A stretch of DNA of 44,614 nt from SKLM01 sp964450435 (GTDB lineage: Bacteria; Chloroflexota; Anaerolineae; B4-G1), in assembly GCA_964450435.1 (NCBI GenBank), contig CAYVCX010000016.1, positions 1 to 44,614 of the forward strand, written 5' to 3'. The notes beneath the pieces were generated by a model, which saw only the letters and a program-made list of their open reading frames with translations, ran no database searches and was not told where the DNA came from. The position numbers and the translations under genes are program-made. Shown piece by piece: positions 1-8,917 of the stretch (position 1 is the first letter of the stretch; the number at the start of each line of letters is the position of its first letter).

Positions 1-57
1 CGCTTCTCATGGATGGAATCGTACAAGACAGGGTCAGATGATGCGCTGTGCCGATCC

Positions 58-85
58 TTGCCGGGGGCACTCGGTGAGGTATAAT
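58..85 (+). promoter_or_regulatory. promoter of the dinG-like gene
   Basis: A -35 box TTGCCG (58-63) and a perfect -10 box TATAAT (80-85) are separated by 16 bp. The expected start of transcription lies near 92, which gives an untranslated leader of about 90 bases before the ATG at 182. The layout matches three other promoters in this window. Bases 1-57 show nothing I can assign. Confidence 0.65.
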
Positions 86-181
86 GCCTGATCGTGATGC
101 GGCCGACTCCGTTCCTGATTTCGCAGGAGACGTGAACAAAGCCCTTCGAGAAGGCCCCCGGCGGCCTAGAAACGAGGACTT

Positions 182-2998
182 ATGCCCCAGACTTATGTTG
201 CCCTGGACTTGGAGACGACCGGCCTCGATGCCGAGCGCGATGCGATTATTGAGGTCGGAGCGGCGAAGTTTCGAGAGGATGAGCTGCTGGAGACGATGTC
301 CACGTTCGTCAACCCGGGCCGTCACATCCCGCACGACATCACAGTCTTGACGGGTATCACCGACGACGACGTCAGGGGGGCTCCCCAGCTGTATGAGGTG
401 CTGCCGGATCTGCGGCGCTTCGTCGGTGAGCAGCCGGTGGTGGGCCACAGCGTCGATTTCGATCTACGATTTCTCCAGCAGCATACGTCAGATTTCGACA
501 ATGAGTATCTCGACACCTTCGAGCTGGCCGGGGTGCTCCTGCCCGACGCTGATCGCTACAGCCTGAGCCGGCTGGCTCAGATGTTGAACGTTGAGCTGGA
601 ACGCGCACATCGCGCACTGGACGATGCACTGGCGAGCTATCGACTGTTCCGGGCGCTGCTCCGACGGGCGTGCGAACTACCCCCGCGCATGTTGAAGGAG
701 ATTGTGGGTCACGGGCAGAGGGGCGATTGGGCTGCCTGCGCTTTTTTCCGTGAGGCACTGGAGGAGTCGGCCCGACGCCCACCTGAGACGCGAGCCGAAC
801 CGGAGCGCCTGGGGCCGGCGGGGCCGCTTTTCGCCGCCTCGGAGAAAGTGCGGCCTCTGGAGCCCAGGGACGATCAGAAACTCCTGAACGTGGATTTCCT
901 CGCGTCGGTGATGGAGGAAAACGGGGTGTTTGCCGATCGCTTCCCGGACTACGAGCACCGTCCGCAGCAGGTGGAGATGCTGCGCGCCGTCGGCGAGGCC
1001 TTCAACGAGGGGCGACACCTGTTGGTTGAGGCTCCCACAGGGGTTGGGAAGTCCCTGGCGTACCTGATTCCCGCTGTGCATTGGGCGGTGCAGAACGGGG
1101 AGCGCGTTGTCATCTCCACGAACACGATCAACCTACAGGAACAGCTACACCGGAAGGATCTGCCTGACTTCGAGCAGATTGTGCCTCTCGGTTTTGACGC
1201 AGTGGTGCTCAAGGGACGATCGCACTATCTGTGTCCGGCACGCCTGGAGGCTCTGCGCCATCGGGGTGCGCGCTCGCCCGAGCAGGCCCGGGTGCTGGCG
1301 AAGGTCCTCATCTGGCTTCTGACCACGGAAGATGGGGATGGAGATGAGCTTTTCCTCCCTACAGCGCTGGAGCGGAGCATGTGGCACCGGATGTCGGCTG
1401 ACTACGAAAGCTGCAACCCGGAACGCTGTCGGTTCTTTCAGCGCGGTGTCTGCTACTTCTATCGAGCGCGGCGCGCAGCCGAGGCTGCGCACCTGATCAT
1501 CGTCAACCATGCCTTGCTGCTGGCTGACGTCGCGGTACAAAATCGGGCTCTGCCGGAGTACAACTACCTGATCGTGGACGAGGCCCATCATCTGGAGTCG
1601 GCGACAACCAATGGGCTGAGCTTCGAGACCGATCGCACCAGCGTGCGGCGATTGTTGAGCGAGATCGGGCGGGTGACCAGCAGTGGACGGGTGACTGGCT
1701 TGATGGGCCAGGTGCTCGGGCGCTGTCGCGAGGTGGACCTCCCGAAGGACGTCAGAGAGGAAGTGGAGCTGTCGATCGGACGAATTGGTCAAGGGGTTGA
1801 CCGGGCTGTGGGTGAGCTGGACACCTTGTTCGACGGGCTGGAGGATTTCGCGCGGGAGCAGAAAGGCGACCGACAAAGTCGCTACTCATTCCGCATGCGA
1901 CTCACCTCCGGTGTGCGCGTACAGCCAGCCTGGGATTCGATTGAGATCGCCTGCGACGGCGTGAGCGGTCCCATGAAGGCCGTGGTGAGTGAGCTGGAGA
2001 GGTTGGCGGGTGGGCTGGACGAGTTGGCCGCCAGTTACGACCTTCCGGGCGCGGACGAGCTGCAGGTACAGATGCTGGGGATGGCACAACACCTGGAGGA
2101 GGTGCGGCGGGAGATCGGGCACATGATCATGAATCCCTCTTCATCTCTGATCTACTGGCTCGAGACACGGCCCAACAGCGATCATCTCAGCCTGCACGCA
2201 GCCCCGCTGCACGTCGGCCCTTTGGTGGAAGAGCACCTGTTCCACAAGAAACGGTCGGTCGTTCTAACTTCGGCCACGCTGCGCACGAGCGGCACCTTCG
2301 AATTCGTCCGGGAGCGATTGCACGCCTGGGATGCCAACGAGCTGGCCGTCGGTTCGCCATTCGATTATGAAAGCTCGACGCTTTTCTATATCGTTGATGA
2401 TATACCCGAGCCCAACGAGCATGGTTATCAGCGGGTGGTATCACAAGGCATGGTGGAACTGTTTCGAGCGACGGAGGGGCGGGCTCTGGCGCTCTTCACC
2501 TCGTACCGGCAGCTGCGTGCCACCCTGCGGGCCATGGAGGCCCCGCTGGCTCAGGCCGGGATCACGGTCCAGGCGCAGGGAGAAGGGATATCGCGGGCAC
2601 AGCTGCTGGACAACTTCCGCACGGGCGAGCGACGGGTGCTGCTGGGCACGAGGAGCTTCTGGGAGGGGGTAGACGTGCCGGGCGATCCGCTCAGCTGTCT
2701 GGCGATTGCGAAACTGCCGTTCAGCGTCCCAAGTGACCCTGTCTTCGCTGCCAGGGCAGAGACGTTCGAGCATCCCTTCCGCGATTTTGCTGTGCCAGAG
2801 ACGATCCTCCGTTTCCTGCAGGGCTTCGGTCGTCTGATCCGCACGCGCGACGATCGGGGCGTGGTCGCCTGTTTCGACAAGCGGCTATTGACCAAGTCCT
2901 ACGGACCATTCTTCCTGGATTCGCTGCCCGGGCCGACCATACGCTGCGGGTCGATCACGGAGTTGTCGAGAGCCGCGGCCGAGTGGTTGAAGCGGTGA
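182..2998 (+). CDS. dinG: DnaQ-type 3'-5' exonuclease fused to DinG/XPD-family helicase
   Basis: The protein has 938 residues and two parts. Residues 1 to about 165 form a DEDDh exonuclease with D9 and E11 (DLET), D94 in the ExoII motif (HSVDFD) and H143/D147 in ExoIII. Residues about 255-938 form an SF2 helicase of the XPD/DinG group, with Walker A APTGVGKS (K290), DEAH box at 466-469, and late motifs GTRSFWEGVDVPGD and QGFGRLIR. Four cysteines (C351, C411, C416, C424) sit where DinG and XPD bind a [4Fe-4S] cluster. It probably unwinds and trims DNA or R-loop substrates during repair or replication-transcription conflict. The exonuclease-helicase fusion is typical of Gram-positive DinG, but as I recall those proteins often lack the cluster cysteines. 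The ATG at 182 begins right at the exonuclease core, with a weak GAGGAC upstream. The gene stands alone and converges on the MoxR gene 27 bp away. Confidence 0.93.
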   Translation: MPQTYVALDLETTGLDAERDAIIEVGAAKFREDELLETMSTFVNPGRHIPHDITVLTGITDDDVRGAPQLYEVLPDLRRFVGEQPVVGHSVDFDLRFLQQHTSDFDNEYLDTFELAGVLLPDADRYSLSRLAQMLNVELERAHRALDDALASYRLFRALLRRACELPPRMLKEIVGHGQRGDWAACAFFREALEESARRPPETRAEPERLGPAGPLFAASEKVRPLEPRDDQKLLNVDFLASVMEENGVFADRFPDYEHRPQQVEMLRAVGEAFNEGRHLLVEAPTGVGKSLAYLIPAVHWAVQNGERVVISTNTINLQEQLHRKDLPDFEQIVPLGFDAVVLKGRSHYLCPARLEALRHRGARSPEQARVLAKVLIWLLTTEDGDGDELFLPTALERSMWHRMSADYESCNPERCRFFQRGVCYFYRARRAAEAAHLIIVNHALLLADVAVQNRALPEYNYLIVDEAHHLESATTNGLSFETDRTSVRRLLSEIGRVTSSGRVTGLMGQVLGRCREVDLPKDVREEVELSIGRIGQGVDRAVGELDTLFDGLEDFAREQKGDRQSRYSFRMRLTSGVRVQPAWDSIEIACDGVSGPMKAVVSELERLAGGLDELAASYDLPGADELQVQMLGMAQHLEEVRREIGHMIMNPSSSLIYWLETRPNSDHLSLHAAPLHVGPLVEEHLFHKKRSVVLTSATLRTSGTFEFVRERLHAWDANELAVGSPFDYESSTLFYIVDDIPEPNEHGYQRVVSQGMVELFRATEGRALALFTSYRQLRATLRAMEAPLAQAGITVQAQGEGISRAQLLDNFRTGERRVLLGTRSFWEGVDVPGDPLSCLAIAKLPFSVPSDPVFAARAETFEHPFRDFAVPETILRFLQGFGRLIRTRDDRGVVACFDKRLLTKSYGPFFLDSLPGPTIRCGSITELSRAAAEWLKR

Positions 2999-3025
2999 GG
3001 CGGCATCGTCGTGGTGCGCGTCTCT

Positions 3026-4003
3026 CTAGCGCGGCCGGACATCCGCCCCGGGTACGGGCAGTGTGGCGAGTATCTCACGGACGATGGTCTCGCCCCTGAC
3101 GTCCTTCAGGCGCGCCGCGGGGTTGGCGATCAGTCGGTGAGCGAGGGTGGGTACGGCCAGGTGCTTGATGTCGTCGGGGAGTGTGTAGTCGCGTCCCTGC
3201 ATCGCTGCCCAGGCCTGACTTGTGCGGTAGAGGGCGAGGGATCCTCGTGGGCTGGCCCCCAGGTAGACATCGGGGTGATGGCGTGTCTGCTGGGCGACAT
3301 CCACGATATACCGTTCGACCAACGGATCGACGTGGACATCCTTGAGTGCCCTCTGGGCAGCGAGAAGATCTGCTACGGGGACTACCTGTTCGACCTCGGT
3401 CACCGGGTGGGTGTAGCGCTGCGACTCGAGGATGGCGATCTCGGCCTGCGGATTCGGGTAGCCGAGGCGGATGCGCATCAGGAAGCGATCGAGCTGGGCT
3501 TCTGGCAGCGGGAAGGTGCCTTCGTACTCGATGGGGTTCTGGGTTGCCATCACGAGGAACGGTTCCGGCAGCGGATGGGTGACGCCATCCACGGTGACCT
3601 GGACTTCCTGCATGGCTTCCAGCAGGGCCGCCTGGGTCTTCGGGGTGGCGCGGTTGATCTCATCGGTCAGCACGATCTGGGCCATGACCGGGCCGGGGCG
3701 AAACTCGAACTCCCGCGTCTTCTGGTTGAAGATCGAGACGCCCGTGACATCGGAAGGGAGCATGTCAGGCGTGAACTGGATGCGGCTGAACTGGCAGCCC
3801 AGGGATCGGGCCAGGGACCGGGCCAGCATCGTCTTGCCGACGCCGGGCACATCTTCGATGAGTATGTGGCCCTGGGACAGGAGCCCGATGAGGACCAACT
3901 CAATCGAGTCCCGCTTGCCAATGATGACCTGCTCGACGTTACGGATGAGCTTCTCGACAACGAGTTGTACTACCTGGACGTCCATGGAATCTCCTTCTCC
4001 CAA
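3026..4003 (-). CDS. MoxR-family AAA+ ATPase
   Basis: A 325-residue AAA+ protein of the MoxR class. Walker A is GVGKT (K57, T58), Walker B ends in D114-E115 (VLTDEINRA), and the family's sensor-1 region MATQNPIEYEGTFPLPEAQLDRF is present. MoxR ATPases act as chaperones that help metal or cofactor insertion, usually with DUF58 and von Willebrand factor A partners. No such partner lies nearby, so its client is unknown. It is the last gene of a minus-strand group (PrpD, alcohol dehydrogenase, Nudix, MoxR) with gaps of 74-84 bp, so co-transcription is possible but not proven. The start at 4003 has AGAAGGAGATTCC just inside the reading frame before a second ATG (M7 at 3985), which could equally be the true start. 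Confidence 0.9.
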   Translation of the reverse strand: MGEGDSMDVQVVQLVVEKLIRNVEQVIIGKRDSIELVLIGLLSQGHILIEDVPGVGKTMLARSLARSLGCQFSRIQFTPDMLPSDVTGVSIFNQKTREFEFRPGPVMAQIVLTDEINRATPKTQAALLEAMQEVQVTVDGVTHPLPEPFLVMATQNPIEYEGTFPLPEAQLDRFLMRIRLGYPNPQAEIAILESQRYTHPVTEVEQVVPVADLLAAQRALKDVHVDPLVERYIVDVAQQTRHHPDVYLGASPRGSLALYRTSQAWAAMQGRDYTLPDDIKHLAVPTLAHRLIANPAARLKDVRGETIVREILATLPVPGADVRPR

Positions 4004-4087
4004 TAGGGCTGACAGGCAACTCCAGTGCTCAGCGGATGTGTGCTGCGAAAGTCCTGCGGGTTGACCGATGACAGGCCGTACCCGAAC

Positions 4088-4639
4088 CTATCCACGGGCG
4101 CTCTTCTCCTGATGTGTATTCAGCACTGTTTCGCAGGCCCTGCCCAGATCGCCGAGGGTGAGGTTCTCCGGCAAGGCGTCAGCGTGCTCGAGAATGCCCG
4201 CCAGCTTTGAACCCAGCCGCCGGAGGGCGCACGCCAAGACGGTGGCATGATCGAATGCGAGAGGTGGCAGCTCCTCTACGGACCACCAGCGGGCCTTCGC
4301 AGCGTCGCTTTCGGCATCGGGCTGGTGAGACGGCGCGGTCGCCACCACGCCCAGATAGGCCACGGTGACCACGTGCCCGCGAGGGTCTCGCGAGGGGTCA
4401 CCGAACGTACGTAGCTGGTCCAGATAGACATCCTGAATGCCGGTCTCCTCCTCGAGCTCGCGGCGGGCGGCATGCTGGGGTGCTTCGCCCACGTTCACGA
4501 AGCCGCCCGGGAAGGCCCACTCCCCCCGGAAGGGCGGCTTGCTCCGCTGAATGAGCACCACTTTCAGATCGCCCTGGTCCAGGGCGAAGAGCACTACGTC
4601 CGCCGTCAGCGCCGGATGCGGGTAATCGTGGATCGACAT
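4088..4639 (-). CDS. Nudix hydrolase
   Basis: A 183-residue protein with a complete Nudix box running from G46 to I68: G-x5-E52, then R60-E61-L-x-E64-E65-x-G67. The family hydrolyses nucleoside diphosphates linked to another group, such as ADP-ribose, NADH or oxidised nucleotides, using Mg2+. The N-terminal stretch (HPALTADVVLFALDQGDLKV) resembles the ADP-ribose/NrtR branch, but the protein is too short to carry the winged-helix repressor domain of NrtR, so I read it as an enzyme only. The exact substrate cannot be told from sequence. Its neighbours are an alcohol dehydrogenase upstream and the MoxR ATPase downstream, on the same strand. Confidence 0.88.
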   Translation of the reverse strand: MSIHDYPHPALTADVVLFALDQGDLKVVLIQRSKPPFRGEWAFPGGFVNVGEAPQHAARRELEEETGIQDVYLDQLRTFGDPSRDPRGHVVTVAYLGVVATAPSHQPDAESDAAKARWWSVEELPPLAFDHATVLACALRRLGSKLAGILEHADALPENLTLGDLGRACETVLNTHQEKSARG

Positions 4640-4713
4640 GAATCCTGCCTTCTCTGGGTGTGTTTGTCGGGGCCCGGGACTGGCAAGCCACCGCCCCCCC
4701 CGGCGTCTGGCCT

Positions 4714-5742
4714 CTACGGGACGATCACGGTGCGCACACCCGCGCCGAATTCCTCCAACTCGTCGAGCGCCCGGTTGATGGGGTCAGCGGCGAGAGGGAC
4801 GGTAGCGGTGACCACGTCCGAGAGGTCCAGCACGCCCCGGCGAGCGTATTCGATCAACAGAGGAAGCTCCTGCAGCAGATGGTCGGAGGCGCCGATCAGC
4901 TCGGCCTCCCGGCCCAGAAGCTCGCTGTAGGTATTAATCTCGAGCGGCTCTGAGGCGATGCCAACCATGACGGCGCGCCCGAATACGGCCAGCGACCGGA
5001 CTGCCTGGCGCATGGTCGGGGGCAGTCCTATCAGCTCGAGAGCTACGTCGACACCTTTGCCGCCAGTCAAGTCCCGGATCCGCTGTACTGGATCAACCTC
5101 GGAGGCGTTGACGGGAGTGGAGCCGAAGCCCTCCGCCATGGCCAGGCGATCGGCGTTGATGTCGACCGCGTACACGTCAAGGGCGCCCATGGCATCGGCA
5201 AGCTGTATGGCAGACATACCGAGGCCGCCTACGCCGAAGACAGCGACCGTCTCGCCGGCGGTGAGGCGGCCCTTGCGCAGGGCGTGAAAAGAGGTCGCTG
5301 ACGAGCACATCATAATTGCGCCTTGCTCGAAAGGGATCTCCTCGGGCAGAGGGACGACACCGCGGGCAGGCACGGCGATGTACTCGGCGTATCCGCCGTC
5401 GCGATACTTGCCGATCATAGACCCCTCGACACAGAACTGCTCGCTGCCGCGCGTGCAGTAAGCGCAGTCACCGCAGGTGACTAAATAGTGGAGGCAGACC
5501 CTGTCGCCGACCTTGACGCCGGTCACCTGGCTTCCGATCTGCTCCACGACGCCGGCCACCTCGTGGCCCGGGGTGAGGGGCAGGGGCGCAACGGGTGAGT
5601 TGCCGGCACGGTAGTGGGCGTCGGAATGACAGATGCCAGCTGCCTTGACGCGCACCAGCACGTCCCGATCCCCCACGTGCGGCACCGGAACGCCTCGCTC
5701 CTCGAGGGGTTGTCCAATTTCGACGATCTGCACCGCTCTCAT
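4714..5742 (-). CDS. zinc-dependent alcohol dehydrogenase (MDR family)
   Basis: The 342 residues match the usual length of medium-chain dehydrogenases. Catalytic zinc ligands are C38 and H60 with E61 (GICHSDAH, GHEVAG). The structural zinc loop has C90, C93, C96 and C104. A Rossmann motif FGVGGLGMSAIQLA binds NAD(P)+. It oxidises a primary or secondary alcohol, or reduces the matching aldehyde; the substrate is not evident. The start is supported by AGGAGAAC ten bases upstream. It lies 75 bp downstream of the PrpD-family gene on the same strand, so the two may share a catabolic role, but nothing in the sequence names the compound. Confidence 0.92.
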   Translation of the reverse strand: MRAVQIVEIGQPLEERGVPVPHVGDRDVLVRVKAAGICHSDAHYRAGNSPVAPLPLTPGHEVAGVVEQIGSQVTGVKVGDRVCLHYLVTCGDCAYCTRGSEQFCVEGSMIGKYRDGGYAEYIAVPARGVVPLPEEIPFEQGAIMMCSSATSFHALRKGRLTAGETVAVFGVGGLGMSAIQLADAMGALDVYAVDINADRLAMAEGFGSTPVNASEVDPVQRIRDLTGGKGVDVALELIGLPPTMRQAVRSLAVFGRAVMVGIASEPLEINTYSELLGREAELIGASDHLLQELPLLIEYARRGVLDLSDVVTATVPLAADPINRALDELEEFGAGVRTVIVP

Positions 5743-5817
5743 GATGCGTTCTCCTTGATTGTCGTGAGGTCTGGGCTGTCCGTTTGAGTGCCAGGCGTCG
5801 GTCTCGCGTTCCGCCGG

Positions 5818-7164
5818 CTACGCGAGGGCGGTGGTCAGCTCGCGCACATCGGGCACCTCTGCAAACCTCCGAAGCATGCGGGTCAAGGCTTCGACGCGGC
5901 TATCCTCCAGCACCCGCCCGGTCAGCCAGCGGAACTTGTCCTCCAGGCTCTCGTGGTCCCACGTCTCTTGAGGGAAGTTGATCTCGCCCTCAATCTGGTC
6001 GGTCCGGAGCGTACGGCCGTCGTGAAGGTCGATAACCACACGGCTGGCGTACTTGCCCCGGGGATCCCCCCGGGAGGCGAGGCGGTAGAGCTCGTTGAAC
6101 CGGGGTGTCTCGACCACGTCAATCCGTTCGGCCAGGTCGCGGATGTCCTCCCGCTTCAAAGCGTGCCCCAGCATCTGATCTGGACCCACCTCGCCGTCGA
6201 CGATGTAGGCGGCGAGGGGCCACGCCAGGTTGAACTGGGCCTCCTCTGTGGTAGCCGGTAGGTCGGTGCCCAAGCGCACCGTCTCGTGGAACGTCTCCAC
6301 GCGGACTCTGGCGACATCCTCAGCCCGGAACGCGTATTCGCGCATCAACTGATCAGCGCCCAGGATGGCGGCGTGGTCCCAGGCGCAGCACGCGTACCGC
6401 TTCCAGGCGAGGCCATCGGCCACGACGTAGTGGTCGCCGATATCCACTACCCAGTCGCTGTAGTCCTCAAGTCCGAGGAGGCTGGGAACACCGGTGAAGC
6501 CGGTGGCGGCCAGCCGGGCGGAGAGGATGCCGGTCATCGCGCCCCAGCCAACGCCGTGCTTCACCATGGTGGGATGGTCGATGTCGCGCATCATGGGCAG
6601 GTTGGGAGCGTGGTAGTCGGCGATACCGAGGGCGTGCTGAATCTGCTCCTCACTCAACGCCATGAGGCGGGCGGCAACGGCCGCGCAGGCCACGGAGCCC
6701 CAGGAGCCGCAGGCCTGATACACGTCCCGGGTGGCATGCCAGATGCGCGCGGCGCGGTGGGCGACCTCGTAGCCTACGACAACGGCGGTGAGGGTCTCGG
6801 CGCCGCTCAGGCCCTGCGCCTCGGCCAATGCCACGGCGGTGGGCACGATCTGGACGCCGGGGTGGCCCTTGGTGTAAAGTCCGCAGTCATCGATGTCGAT
6901 GCCATTGGCGGCGTAGGCGTTGGCGAAAGCCGCCCCGGCGGGGGAGGCCCGTCTGCCGTGCAGGAGGATCGTCGCCTCGTTACCCGGCCAGGTCTGGGCA
7001 GCGAACTGGGCCGAGATACGGCTGACCGGGGTGAGTGTGCCGACCAGGGTGGCGCCCAGTGTGTCCAGGAGGGCCAGGTGGGCAACGTCCTTCACGTCAT
7101 CGGGTAGTGCATCCCAGCTGAGGTCCGCGATGAAGCTCGCGACGATGTCATTGCCTTGATCCAT
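5818..7164 (-). CDS. MmgE/PrpD family protein
   Basis: A 448-residue protein that fits the MmgE/PrpD fold over its whole length. Members include 2-methylcitrate dehydratase, cis-aconitate decarboxylase and iminodisuccinate epimerase. Recognisable family stretches are LLDTLGATLVGT near the N-terminus, the Gly-rich segment around CGSWGSVACAAVAARL, and VKHGVGWGAMTG. No citrate synthase, PrpB or PrpF gene is in view, so the methylcitrate cycle is not supported and the substrate stays open. The ATG at 7164 follows GGGAGATGACC. It is the first gene of the minus-strand group and is fed by an extended -10 promoter at 7311-7319, about 145 bp upstream. Confidence 0.87.
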   Translation of the reverse strand: MDQGNDIVASFIADLSWDALPDDVKDVAHLALLDTLGATLVGTLTPVSRISAQFAAQTWPGNEATILLHGRRASPAGAAFANAYAANGIDIDDCGLYTKGHPGVQIVPTAVALAEAQGLSGAETLTAVVVGYEVAHRAARIWHATRDVYQACGSWGSVACAAVAARLMALSEEQIQHALGIADYHAPNLPMMRDIDHPTMVKHGVGWGAMTGILSARLAATGFTGVPSLLGLEDYSDWVVDIGDHYVVADGLAWKRYACCAWDHAAILGADQLMREYAFRAEDVARVRVETFHETVRLGTDLPATTEEAQFNLAWPLAAYIVDGEVGPDQMLGHALKREDIRDLAERIDVVETPRFNELYRLASRGDPRGKYASRVVIDLHDGRTLRTDQIEGEINFPQETWDHESLEDKFRWLTGRVLEDSRVEALTRMLRRFAEVPDVRELTTALA

Positions 7165-7310
7165 GGATGGTCATCTCCCTGATTGCTGCGACCAATCGCC
7201 GGTACCAGGCCACCGGAGCCAGGTGAACGGTCCTCACTGAACGGCAGGCCAGCCTCGAGGCAGGCACCCCAGCCGGGCGAAGCTCGCAGGCGGCCTGTCG
7301 ATCAGCTCCG

Positions 7311-7319
7311 ATTATAACA
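7311..7319 (-). promoter_or_regulatory. extended -10 promoter for the PrpD group
   Basis: Read on the minus strand this is TGTTATAAT, a perfect -10 box with the extended TGn motif. No good -35 box lies 16-18 bp upstream, which is tolerated by extended -10 promoters. It faces away from the plus-strand promoter at 7345-7373, so the 7165-7473 gap (309 bp) is a divergent control region. Confidence 0.5.
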
Positions 7320-7344
7320 CAAGAAGGAGAGGGAAGCATGTGCG

Positions 7345-7373
7345 TTGTCAAAGCGATGCCTATATGATACACT
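7345..7373 (+). promoter_or_regulatory. promoter of the 8-oxoguanine deaminase group
   Basis: The -35 box TTGTCA (7345-7350), a 17-bp spacer and the -10 box TACACT (7368-7373), preceded by TGA, form a plausible extended promoter. It lies about 95 bp upstream of the start codon at 7474. Its -35 region is about 30 bp from the divergent promoter, so one regulator could control both directions; I see no clear operator. Confidence 0.45.
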
Positions 7374-7473
7374 GACGATGGGTGAGCAGTGGAATCGTCG
7401 ATGAGCGAGACAGTCTCAGCGGGTCGTCGGTTCGGCAGCTCTCCGATCTGGTGGTCCTCGTGGGGGAATGATC

Positions 7474-8838
7474 ATGTCAACACTACTGCTGAAACACGCC
7501 GAGTCTCTGGTGACGATGGAAGGCCTGGGGGATGGGAACCGCCGCATTTCTGACGGCGGGCTCTTCGTGCGGGACAACGTGATCGAGCAGGTCGGGCCGA
7601 CGTCGGCGCTGCCCGCCGAGGCCGACCGGGTGATCGACGCGAGCGGGATGATCGTGCTGCCCGGGCTGATCAACACGCACCACCATCTATACCAAACGCT
7701 GACGCGGGCGGTGCCGGGAGCCCAGGATGCGCCGCTGTTCAAGTGGCTTCAGATCCTGTACAAGATCTGGGCCGGCCTGACGCCGGAGGCGATCCACACC
7801 AGCGCGCTAGTGGGCCTGGCCGAACTGATGCTGTCGGGCTGTACGACGGCGTCTGACCACCTCTACGTCTATCCGCGAGACTGCCGCATCGACGACGAGA
7901 TCCGTGCGGCGCAGCAGATTGGGATGCGATTCCAGCCGTGCCGCGGTTCGATGAGCCTGGGGGAGAGCGACGGGGGTCTGCCGCCCGACGAACTCGTCGA
8001 GGACGAGGGCTTCATCTTGAAGGACACGCGACGCGTGATCGAGACGTACCACGATGGGGAGCCATACGCGATGGTGCGGATCGTGGTGGCGCCATGTTCA
8101 CCCTTCTCGGTCACGCCAGACCTGATGCGCGAGTCGGCGGAGCTGGCGCGTTCGTATGGGGTGATGCTGCACACGCACCTGGCGGAGACGAAGGACGAGG
8201 AGGTCTTCTGCCTGGAGCACTTCGGCCGTCGTCCGGTGGCGTACGCCGACGATCTGGGCTGGATGGGCGAGGATGTCTGGCACGTCCACTGCGTGCACCT
8301 GAACGACGAGGAGATCGAGCTGTTTGCCGAGACGGGCACGGGGGTGTGCCACTGCCCGAGCTCGAACATGCGGTTGGGGTCGGGGATTGCGCCGGTCCGC
8401 GCCCTGCTGAACGGGGGCGCGAAGGTGGGGCTCGGCGTGGACGGCTCGGCGAGCAATGACTCCTCGCACCTGCTGGCGGAGGCGCGGATGGCGCTGTTGT
8501 TGCAGCGGGTAAGGGGGGATCCAACGGCGCTGTCGGCCGAGGATGTGGTGTGGGCCGCCACACGAGGCGGTGCGGCGGTGCTGGGCCGTGACGACGTGGG
8601 GCAGCTGTCGCCGGGCAAGGCGGCGGATGCGATTGGCCTGCGGCTTGGGCGGCTGGATTACGCCGGCGCGCTCCACGATCCGCTGGCCGCCCTGGTGTTC
8701 TGCACCCCGCAAGGGGTGGATCTGTCGATAATCAACGGTGAGGTTGTGGTGGAGGACGGGCGACTGGCAAACCTCGACCTGGAGCCCCTCGTCGAGCGAC
8801 ACAATCGGATCTCGCAACGGTTGGTGTTGGAGGCATGA
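7474..8838 (+). CDS. 8-oxoguanine deaminase-like amidohydrolase (SsnA/AtzB-type)
   Basis: A 454-residue metal-dependent deaminase of the amidohydrolase superfamily. It has the first metal pair in NTHHHLYQTLTRAVPGAQD, the third ligand in MLHTHLAETKDEE, the HVHCVHLNDEE segment, and the catalytic Asp in GVDGSASND. The long signatures NTHHHLYQTLTRA and CRGSMSLGESDGG are those I know from 8-oxoguanine deaminases, which turn 8-oxoguanine into urate and ammonia. SsnA of the E. coli purine cluster and atrazine-type hydrolases are more distant relatives. I prefer the second ATG (7474) because GGGGGA sits six bases upstream; the ATG at 7468 would directly abut that site. It opens a plus-strand run and fits the purine theme with adenine deaminase, HyuA and YgfK downstream. 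Confidence 0.85.
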   Translation: MSTLLLKHAESLVTMEGLGDGNRRISDGGLFVRDNVIEQVGPTSALPAEADRVIDASGMIVLPGLINTHHHLYQTLTRAVPGAQDAPLFKWLQILYKIWAGLTPEAIHTSALVGLAELMLSGCTTASDHLYVYPRDCRIDDEIRAAQQIGMRFQPCRGSMSLGESDGGLPPDELVEDEGFILKDTRRVIETYHDGEPYAMVRIVVAPCSPFSVTPDLMRESAELARSYGVMLHTHLAETKDEEVFCLEHFGRRPVAYADDLGWMGEDVWHVHCVHLNDEEIELFAETGTGVCHCPSSNMRLGSGIAPVRALLNGGAKVGLGVDGSASNDSSHLLAEARMALLLQRVRGDPTALSAEDVVWAATRGGAAVLGRDDVGQLSPGKAADAIGLRLGRLDYAGALHDPLAALVFCTPQGVDLSIINGEVVVEDGRLANLDLEPLVERHNRISQRLVLEA

Positions 8839-8917
8839 GGTCGCCGGTCGGGGTGCGGAGGCATCTGACAGGTGTTTCCGGAGCAGTGAGCTAGCAGGCC
8901 CGAAGCGGGGGCAGAGG

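Noticed and set aside
3011..4006. Long plus-strand open frame opposite the MoxR gene
   Set aside because: It mirrors the MoxR gene exactly, has no family features, and follows from the G+C-rich codon pattern of the real gene.
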